From Roseburia sp. (GTDB lineage: Bacteria; Bacillota; Clostridia; Lachnospirales; Lachnospiraceae), in the NCBI GenBank assembly GCA_017626625.1, contig JAGAIK010000189.1, positions 1 to 6,164 of the forward strand: a stretch of 6,164 nt of DNA, in the 5' to 3' direction. The notes beneath the pieces are model-generated. The model was not told the origin of the DNA and ran no database searches. It saw only the letters and a program-made list of their open reading frames with translations. Numbering within the stretch: position 1 is the first letter of the stretch; each line of letters begins with the position of its first letter. The position numbers and the translations under genes were made by a program. Of this stretch, positions 1-4,316 are shown piece by piece.

Positions 1-111
1 GAAGAAGGACGTAAACGGTCCGAAGGCGCCGTCCATGGCACCGTCGAACCTCGCCCAGCCGTCCGTGGCTGGGCGTTACTGGGAATCGGGCAGATTTCTA
101 AGAACATCTAA
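1..111. other. GC-rich left edge, unassigned
   Basis: This stretch is much richer in GC than the AT-rich array that follows. Two plus-strand frames and at least one minus-strand frame run to the left edge without a stop. One plus frame ends ...GWALLGIGQISKNI and stops at 109-111, so it could be the tail of a gene convergent with malL. At this GC content about 36 open codons prove nothing, and I do not recognise any of the peptides. The right end overlaps dispersed repeat copy A, so the whole stretch may instead be the outer part of a longer repeat or structured RNA element. Confidence 0.25.
52..75. other. Perfect 9-bp stem hairpin
   Basis: CGCCCAGCC (52-60) and GGCTGGGCG (67-75) are exact reverse complements separated by a 6-base loop. 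The stem is very GC-rich. No run of T follows on either strand, so it is not a typical intrinsic terminator, although it could help end a transcript entering from the left or belong to a structured RNA. Confidence 0.55.
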
Positions 112-198
112 TCTCTTCCCATAGTCACAAAAACAGAGCCTGCCATGTGCAATCTGCCAATATCAGTTATCGACGACACCCCTTTTGAGTGCCCAAAT
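103..198 (-). repeat. Dispersed intergenic repeat, copy A
   Basis: The segment aligns over its full length with 4164-4259 (copy C, same orientation) and over its inner part with the reverse complement of 2448-2509 (copy B). Shared blocks on the plus strand are AACATCTnATCTCT, ACAAAAACAGAGCC, a TGTGCnnTCTGCC block and CCCCTTTTGA. On the minus strand it contains CAGA, TGC-ACATG-GCA, then TCTG followed by five T, a hairpin-like order that copy C also has. It lies downstream of malL and runs directly into the tandem array. It has no coding content. Confidence 0.7.
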
Positions 199-489
199 TA
201 ATCTTTATAGTATAAAACAAACAGCTATAATTAATAATAAATGGTCTTTTTAAAGCACCTACATCAATTTTTATAGTATAAAACAAAGCAGCTATCATCA
301 AGGAAAAACGGTCTTTTTTGAGCACCCAAATTAATCTTTATAGTATAAATCAAGAAGCTATCATCAAGGAAAACGGTTTTTTTAGGGCACCTGAATCAAT
401 TTTTATAGTATAAAACAAAGCAGCTATAATTAAGGATAAAGGGTCTTTTCAGGGCGCCTAAATCAATTTTTATAGTATAAAACCAAGGC
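189..489. repeat. Tandem array of ~66-bp units, four full plus one partial
   Basis: Units begin at 189, 255, 322, 387 and 454, giving periods of 66, 67, 65 and 67. The core TATAGTATA recurs at 206, 272, 339, 404 and 471. Each unit reads roughly GCACCnAAATnAATnTTTATAGTATAAAnCAA, then an AGCTAT...AAGG block, then a GGTCTTTTT block. Units 2, 4 and 5 hold the 15-base palindrome TTTTATAGTATAAAA; units 1 and 3 hold a shorter form. The fifth unit runs into malL: it covers the stop codon and the codons for the last eight residues, ALVLYYKN. Every full unit therefore carries a copy of the gene's terminal codons and most carry an in-place stop. The units diverge along their whole length, so there is no constant repeat alternating with unique spacers. 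Confidence 0.9.
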
Positions 490-2145
490 TTCGTAGGGGT
501 TTAGGCTCTGAATTTCGCCGGTTTCTCTTCCATAATTGGAAATAAGTACTTTCCCGTCTGCTTTCGCAAATTGCTGTGGAAGTTCGATTGCCCTGTTTTC
601 TTTGGTAAAATTACATATTACTAAAAGTTTCTCTGTTGCTAAGCTTCTTGTATATACATACAGGTTCTCGTCTTCTGGCAGTAGCAATTCATAGGAGCCG
701 TACACGATAATATCGTATTTTTTACGGAGTGCTATGAGCTTCTTATAATAATGGAATACGGAATCTGGATTTGCCATTTCTGCTTTGGCATTAATTTCCT
801 TATAGTTGGGATTTACGGCAAGCCACGGTTTTCCTTCTGTGAAGCCTGCGTGGGGGGTGTCGTCCCACTGCATGGGGGTTCTGGCATTGTCGCGGCTCTT
901 GTACTGGAAGCAGGAAATCAGTTCTTCACGCTCCCTGGTGCCGGAAACTTCCACCAGTTCGTGGTAGGCATTGAGGTTTTCAATGTCCTGGAATTGGCTG
1001 ATGTCTGTAAAGGGATAATTGGTCATGCCAAGTTCTTCTCCCTGGTAAACATAAGGGGTTCCCTGCATCATATGGAGACAGGTGGCGAGCATTTTTGCGG
1101 AGCGTTCCCGGTATTCTTCGCTGTCGTTTCCGAAGCGGGATACGGAACGGGGCTGGTCGTGGTTCTCAAGATAGAGACTGTTCCATGCTTTTCCTTCCAG
1201 TTCGGTCTGCCATTTAGACATTACTTTCTTAAATTCCACCAGGGGCACCGGATTTCTGTTCCATTTTGTCCCGTTATTTCCGATATCCATATGCTCAAAC
1301 TGAAATACCATATTCAGCTCATGCTCCGCCTCTCCGGCGTAGCGTTTTGCATCTTCTACTGTAACTCCGGAAGTCTCTCCTACTGTTATTAAATCATAAT
1401 GGGACAGCACCTTCTCATTCATTTCTTTTAAATAGCGGTGCACATTCGGTCCGTGAATGCAGTATGGTCCAAAATCTCCGTAAAGATTTCCCGGAGCCAC
1501 CGGACCGTCCGGCAGTTCTTTTGTCTTAGAAATCATACTGATAACGTCCATGCGGAAACCGTCAATTCCCTTCCGGCACCACCAGTCCATCATGGAAAAT
1601 ACTTCCTCCCGCACCTTCTCATTATCCCAGTTCAAATCCGGCTGTTTCTTAGAAAACAGGTGGAGATAATACATATCCGTTGCCTCATCATACTGCCACG
1701 CCGAGCCAGAAAAACAGGAACCCCAGTTATTCGGCGGCATCTTCTCCCCTTTTCCTTCTCGCCAGATATAATAATCCCTGTATGGGTTATCTTTACTCTT
1801 TCGGCTCTCCACAAACCAGCGGTGCTCATCCGACGTATGGTTTACCACCAAATCCATCATAATCTTAATTCCCCGCTCATGTGCCTCCCGGAGCATCTCA
1901 TCAAAATCCTCCATCGTCCCGAACTCCGTCATAATCGCCTGATAATCACTGATGTCATACCCATTATCATCATTCGGCGACTGATACACCGGAGAAAGCC
2001 AGATAACATCAATCCCCAATTCCTTCAGATAATCCAGCCTTCCGGTAATCCCCTTAATATCCCCCACACCATCTCCATTACTGTCCATAAAACTCCGCGG
2101 ATAAATCTGATACACCACCGCTTCCTTCCACCATGCACGCTTCAT
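463..2145 (-). CDS. malL: Oligo-1,6-glucosidase / alpha-glucosidase, GH13
   Basis: Cytoplasmic glycoside hydrolase of family 13 that should remove glucose from isomaltose and short malto-/isomalto-oligosaccharides. It has 560 residues, normal for the family. Visible signatures: a calcium-type loop DSNGDGVGD (21-29), region I DLVVNH (98-103), QPDLNW (168-173), nucleophile D200 in GFRMDV, acid/base E257 in VGE, and H329-D330 in ENHD. RTPMQW follows near residue 423. No signal peptide is seen. Val201 right after the nucleophile is the residue associated in known isomaltases with alpha-1,6 preference, which favours oligo-1,6-glucosidase over a maltose-only enzyme or trehalose-6-phosphate hydrolase. 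I chose the ATG at 2145, with AAGGAGG 8 bases upstream; a GTG one codon earlier (2148) is possible. The last eight residues lie within the tandem array. It is probably regulated by the nearby LacI protein. Confidence 0.93.
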   Translation of the reverse strand: MKRAWWKEAVVYQIYPRSFMDSNGDGVGDIKGITGRLDYLKELGIDVIWLSPVYQSPNDDNGYDISDYQAIMTEFGTMEDFDEMLREAHERGIKIMMDLVVNHTSDEHRWFVESRKSKDNPYRDYYIWREGKGEKMPPNNWGSCFSGSAWQYDEATDMYYLHLFSKKQPDLNWDNEKVREEVFSMMDWWCRKGIDGFRMDVISMISKTKELPDGPVAPGNLYGDFGPYCIHGPNVHRYLKEMNEKVLSHYDLITVGETSGVTVEDAKRYAGEAEHELNMVFQFEHMDIGNNGTKWNRNPVPLVEFKKVMSKWQTELEGKAWNSLYLENHDQPRSVSRFGNDSEEYRERSAKMLATCLHMMQGTPYVYQGEELGMTNYPFTDISQFQDIENLNAYHELVEVSGTREREELISCFQYKSRDNARTPMQWDDTPHAGFTEGKPWLAVNPNYKEINAKAEMANPDSVFHYYKKLIALRKKYDIIVYGSYELLLPEDENLYVYTRSLATEKLLVICNFTKENRAIELPQQFAKADGKVLISNYGRETGEIQSLNPYEALVLYYKN

Positions 2146-2236
2146 CACATTTTCCTCCTTCTCTCACACGAAAAATTCTTATTCATTTTCTACATTTCTT
2201 CCTAAATTTCACCTATTTTGTTACTTCTTTTACAAC

Positions 2237-2250
2237 CTTATGCGCATAAG
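2237..2250. promoter_or_regulatory. Palindromic operator, probably LacI-type, for malL
   Basis: CTTATGCGCATAAG is a perfect 14-base palindrome with a central CG step, the usual layout of LacI/GalR-family operators. Symmetry continues partly outward (AA on one side, TT on the other). It sits just downstream of the predicted malL start of transcription, where a bound repressor would block RNA polymerase. The LacI-family gene at 4317-5333 is the natural candidate to bind it; that pairing is inference. Confidence 0.6.
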
Positions 2251-2266
2251 TTTTTATGTAATATAA

Positions 2267-2296
2267 TATATACACCCTTTCCCCCTCATCCGTCAA
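2267..2296 (-). promoter_or_regulatory. Predicted malL promoter
   Basis: On the minus strand TTGACG (2296-2291) is followed after 18 bases by TATATA (2272-2267), a good match to a housekeeping sigma promoter. Transcription would start near 2260, about 10 bases before the palindrome, and leave a leader of about 115 bases before the ATG. The AT-rich stretch offers alternative -10 boxes a few bases downstream. Confidence 0.5.
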
Positions 2297-2440
2297 GCCA
2301 TTTTTCCTTAAAATTTACCTCCCCCATTTCATCATATCTCAAAATCCCTCACAAACCTCTAACCAATATCCCCCCTCCTAGCCAGCCCCTTAAACCATTT
2401 ACGTCCCCTCTCTCCTCCACAACGTCCACCCTTGCCAATA
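2281..2440. other. C-rich, nearly G-free intergenic tract
   Basis: In these 160 bases the plus strand has only about seven G against many dozens of C; the minus strand (the malL sense) is correspondingly G-rich with runs of four to six G. No gene is convincing: the plus-strand open frame here gives a low-complexity Pro/Ser/Thr peptide with no ribosome binding site and crosses the malL promoter. The left end overlaps the malL -35 region. Confidence 0.6.
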
Positions 2441-2447
2441 CCCCTAA

Positions 2448-2509
2448 GGATTCGGGTGCCAAAAGGGGCGCTCTGTAACCGATATGGGTAGACGGCACAA
2501 AGCCCGCCG
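2448..2509 (+). repeat. Dispersed intergenic repeat, copy B (inverted relative to A and C)
   Basis: Read on the plus strand, GGATTCGGGTGCCAAAAGGG, then GATATGGGTAGACGGCACAA and AGCCCGCC match the reverse complement of copy C closely (GGATTCGGGTGTCAAAAGGG, then GGCAGACGGCACAAAGC) and copy A less closely. The outer AACATC/ACAGAGCC part of A and C is not conserved; the sequence leaves the family near 2510. The inner hairpin is GGC-ACAAA-GCC. It lies downstream of the HXXEE gene. Confidence 0.7.
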
Positions 2510-2552
2510 AACATCGTTTTTTTATTCAGCGTGCTTTATTCATTATTGTCCG

Positions 2553-3245
2553 TCAATAAATCATATCATTATCTGCTTCATATTTCTCCGAAAATTGTTC
2601 ATAATATCCACGGTCTGTAAAAGCATAAGGACTTTTTTCATCGCCTAAAACCATTTCTGGCAAGTTGATGAGTAAAAAGCAAAAGCCAAACATTGCTATA
2701 ATAGCCATAATCCACTGTTTTATCTTAGGGCGGTTTTCCTTTTTTAGCAGATAAATAGCAAGTGCGATACATATTGGCAGGAAACCGAACAAGGATGTAA
2801 TAAGCCCCGGCGAGTATACGATATTCTGCCCATATATGCCGAATGTCCTCATGGAGTTTATGCCAATCACGATATGTATCACTACTTCAAATGCTGAAAA
2901 CAGCATAATGGAAATGCCCGCAGGCTTGCGGAATCCCCAGAATTTCAGCACGATACAGCCGAGCAAAACGCCGCCAAAATTTGTTATCATATCCGTCAGT
3001 CTGTTCATCGGGTAACAGCTAAGTATAGATGAACCGTGGTCGATATTATAAGAATAATGAAGTCCTCCCGGCAGTACCCATTCCTCTATCACATGGAGTA
3101 CCAACACAACAACCGCCAATGTACAAAGAATATTTAGCGTAGTCCAGTTTTTACGGTTTTTATAGATAAGCCATGACAAATACGCTCCGATAGCAACCAT
3201 CACATAAAGCCAAATAGAAAGCCATCCATTTATTATCGTTTCCAT
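2553..3245 (-). CDS. HXXEE-domain integral membrane protein
   Basis: A 230-residue protein with about six hydrophobic segments (roughly 11-27, 36-52, 87-102, 110-130, 147-167, 177-198), so it should sit in the cytoplasmic membrane. The family name motif is HVIEE at 51-55. Two further features typical of this family as I recall it are FEVVIH (119-124) and YSPGLIT (144-150). The conserved His and Glu residues have led to suggestions of an enzymatic or metal-dependent role, but no reaction is established and I propose none. The start is firm: AAGGAGG lies 8 bases before the ATG, inside the last codons of the small gene upstream, and the two are only 3 bases apart. They are probably co-transcribed from the divergent promoter at 3438-3467 and controlled by the TetR protein. 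No strong terminator follows. The base composition is more AT-rich than malL or lacI. Confidence 0.8.
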   Translation of the reverse strand: METIINGWLSIWLYVMVAIGAYLSWLIYKNRKNWTTLNILCTLAVVVLVLHVIEEWVLPGGLHYSYNIDHGSSILSCYPMNRLTDMITNFGGVLLGCIVLKFWGFRKPAGISIMLFSAFEVVIHIVIGINSMRTFGIYGQNIVYSPGLITSLFGFLPICIALAIYLLKKENRPKIKQWIMAIIAMFGFCFLLINLPEMVLGDEKSPYAFTDRGYYEQFSEKYEADNDMIY

Positions 3246-3248
3246 TGC

Positions 3249-3407
3249 TTAATCCTCCTTTTGGAAGTTCTGTGCCCGTTCCGTCACCGTTTCTGGCTTA
3301 TATCCTGTATATCTTGCACTCGGAGCGTTGACAGATAATGCTTTGCGGACAGGAACAGTCATTTCATTCTCGTTTTTGTCATAAAGAACCGTTGTCTTCT
3401 GCTTCAT
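3249..3407 (-). CDS. Small protein of unknown function, 52 aa
   Basis: A complete short gene: an ATG at 3407 preceded by GGAGG at 6 bases, 52 codons and a TAA at 3249-3251. The product starts MKQKTTVLYDKNENEMTV and ends ...TERAQNFQKED. It is charged and soluble-looking, with no signal peptide, membrane segment or cysteine. Its last codons contain the ribosome binding site of the HXXEE gene, whose start is 3 bases beyond the stop, so translation of the two is probably coupled. It is the first gene after the minus-strand promoter at 3438-3466, with a leader of about 23 bases. The good start site, promoter and tight coupling make it real in my view. I do not recognise the family. Confidence 0.72.
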   Translation of the reverse strand: MKQKTTVLYDKNENEMTVPVRKALSVNAPSARYTGYKPETVTERAQNFQKED

Positions 3408-3437
3408 TTCAAACCTCCAAATTTATTTTTCGATATG

Positions 3438-3467
3438 ATTGTAGCGCATAAAATTTTATGATACAAT
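3438..3467. promoter_or_regulatory. Fully overlapping divergent promoters with central palindromic operator
   Basis: Plus strand: TTGTAG (3439-3444), 17 bases, TACAAT (3462-3467), for the TetR gene. Minus strand: TTGTAT (3466-3461), 17 bases, TACAAT (3443-3438), for the small protein and HXXEE genes. Each -10 box overlaps the opposing -35 box. The shared spacer contains CATAAAATTTTATG (3447-3460), a perfect 14-base palindrome and the obvious operator for the TetR protein. One repressor dimer there would shut both directions, giving autoregulation. The boxes and symmetry are visible directly; the binding is inference. Confidence 0.7.
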
Positions 3468-3468
3468 A

Positions 3469-3513
3469 GTAGCGGAACAAGTGCTACACCCACTTGGAAA
3501 GTTGTAGCGGAAC
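3469..3513 (+). promoter_or_regulatory. Leader of the TetR gene with direct repeat and hairpin
   Basis: GTAGCGGAAC occurs exactly twice, at 3469-3478 and 3504-3513, and GTAGCG a third time at 3441-3446 within the promoter. Between the two lies a hairpin with a 6-bp stem, CAAGTG (3478-3483) and CACTTG (3491-3496), with a 7-base loop. The second repeat ends just before the ribosome binding site (GGAG, 3514-3517). These could be extra regulator sites or a leader structure. Confidence 0.4.
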
Positions 3514-3523
3514 GGAGACAATT

Positions 3524-4090
3524 ATGTACCATATATCTGAAGATAAAAGAGCGAAACAATCAGCAGAGCTTCTCTATCAAGGACTTATTGAATGTATGAA
3601 AAAGAAGCATTTTTCTGAAATCACAATCACTGATTTGCAAGCTGTTTCTGGTATTGCCAGAACAACCTTTTACAGGGCTTTTGATAATATATCCGATATT
3701 TTATACTGGAAATGCGATACCTGTTTTAAAAATGTCTTGGGAAACGCCACACCAGATATGTTTTCAAGCGAGTTTGGACTTGCCCGCCACTATTTCCGCT
3801 ATTGGATGGAGCATAGTGATATATTGGAACTGCTTGTCAAAATCAACAGGCAGGATATTATTTATGCGTGTCACATGAAAAATGCCGATGCGCTACAACA
3901 AAAATATGGCAAGCTCAATGGTCTGAATATCGAGCATAGTAATTATTTCATGGCAATCCGCACTGGATTTACGATAAGTATATTAACCACTTGGCTGAAA
4001 GGTGGAAGAAAAGAAAGCCTTGATGAAATCATGAATATTATCGCAGAGCAGCTTTCTTTACTTGCTAGAAACAGTGCGACACCATTCTGA
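3524..4090 (+). CDS. TetR/AcrR-family transcriptional regulator
   Basis: A 188-residue DNA-binding repressor of usual TetR length. The N-terminal helix-turn-helix spans about 32-53: SEITITDLQAVSGIARTTFY followed by RAF, with the recognition helix around ARTTFYRAF. The C-terminal all-helical ligand and dimer domain includes TTWLKGGRKES near 155-165, resembling the TetR_C_7-type group common in Firmicutes. The ATG at 3524 has GGAG 6 bases upstream and is preferred; a TTG at 3494 in the same frame would overlap the leader hairpin and lacks a good site. It is divergent from the small protein/HXXEE operon and shares its promoter region, so it probably represses both. The ligand is unknown. Codon use is AT-leaning compared with lacI and holA, consistent with acquisition together with the HXXEE gene. 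Confidence 0.88.
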   Translation: MYHISEDKRAKQSAELLYQGLIECMKKKHFSEITITDLQAVSGIARTTFYRAFDNISDILYWKCDTCFKNVLGNATPDMFSSEFGLARHYFRYWMEHSDILELLVKINRQDIIYACHMKNADALQQKYGKLNGLNIEHSNYFMAIRTGFTISILTTWLKGGRKESLDEIMNIIAEQLSLLARNSATPF

Positions 4091-4102
4091 TTACACAAAA
4101 TT

Positions 4103-4131
4103 GACGGCAAAGTTTCATTTTTGCCGCCTTT
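4103..4131 (+). terminator. Likely terminator of the TetR gene
   Basis: Thirteen bases after the TetR stop, CGGCAAA (4105-4111) pairs with TTTGCCG (4120-4126) around an 8-base loop, followed by CCTTTCATCATTTAT. The tail is T-rich but broken, so termination may be moderate. On the minus strand the stem is followed by TCAATTTTG, so it may also act in that direction. Confidence 0.55.
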
Positions 4132-4163
4132 CATCATTTATAAATATATCATTTCCTCGAAAA

Positions 4164-4259
4164 AACATCTTATCTCTGGACATCGGAACAAAAACAGAGC
4201 CCGCTTTGTGCCGTCTGCCTCATACCCTTACTAACCGCCCCCTTTTGACACCCGAATCC
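4164..4259 (-). repeat. Dispersed intergenic repeat, copy C
   Basis: Same length and orientation as copy A: AACATC at both left ends, 18 bases, then ACAAAAACAGAGCC, the GTGCCGTCTGCC block and CCCCTTTTGACACCCGAATC. Its inner half matches the reverse complement of copy B even more closely than it matches A. On the minus strand it reads GGCAGACGGCACAAAGC, then GGGCTCTG and TTTTTG. It lies just downstream of the lacI terminator and beyond the TetR terminator, so it is between the ends of two convergent genes. Confidence 0.72.
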
Positions 4260-4267
4260 GCCCCCAC

Positions 4268-4296
4268 AAAAAAAGAAACCCGCCCCCGCAGATTTC
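4268..4296 (-). terminator. Intrinsic terminator of lacI
   Basis: On the minus strand GAAATCTGC (4296-4288) pairs with GCGGGTTTC (4283-4275) around GGGG: nine pairs including two G-T wobbles, followed directly by seven T (4274-4268). It begins about 20 bases after the lacI stop codon. This is the strongest terminator in the window. Confidence 0.82.
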
Positions 4297-4316
4297 TTCT
4301 CTCTTTTCCTCATATT

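Noticed and set aside
189..480. CRISPR array
   Set aside because: The regular 65-67-base period suggested it, but similarity extends over the entire unit with scattered differences. There is no constant repeat with unique spacers, and no cas gene is present.
463..2145. Trehalose-6-phosphate hydrolase (treC) as the identity of the GH13 gene
   Set aside because: The QPDLNW and GFRMDV signatures fit oligo-1,6-glucosidase better, and there is no trehalose PTS gene or TreR-type regulator beside it. Substrate cannot be fully settled by sequence.
2145..2186. 13-codon leader peptide frame whose TGA overlaps the malL ATG
   Set aside because: The TGATG overlap and AGG-AGG codons are eye-catching, but its ribosome binding site is weak and badly spaced. 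The AGG codons are simply the malL ribosome binding site.
1438..2205. Long plus-strand open frame opposite malL (also 751-1392)
   Set aside because: Both lie antisense to a well-conserved GH13 gene, have no ribosome binding site, and give Ile/His/Arg-rich or Phe/Gly-rich translations with no family resemblance.
2218..2478. Plus-strand open frame of 86 codons upstream of malL
   Set aside because: It translates to low-complexity Pro/Ser/Thr/Leu sequence caused by the C-rich tract, has no ribosome binding site, crosses the malL promoter and operator, and ends inside repeat B.
2500..2523. Plus-strand terminator at the T7 run next to repeat B
   Set aside because: The stem before the T run is short (CGAT...ATCG or GGC...GCC with a gap) and no plus-strand gene upstream would use it.
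3494..3523. TTG start giving a TetR protein 10 residues longer
   Set aside because: The ATG at 3524 has a well-placed GGAG, while the TTG lies inside a leader hairpin with no ribosome binding site, and the added residues are not typical of the family.
2448..4259. Composite transposon
   Set aside because: B and C are inverted, but B covers only part of the repeat, no transposase is present and I see no convincing target duplication. Kept only as a possible cassette.
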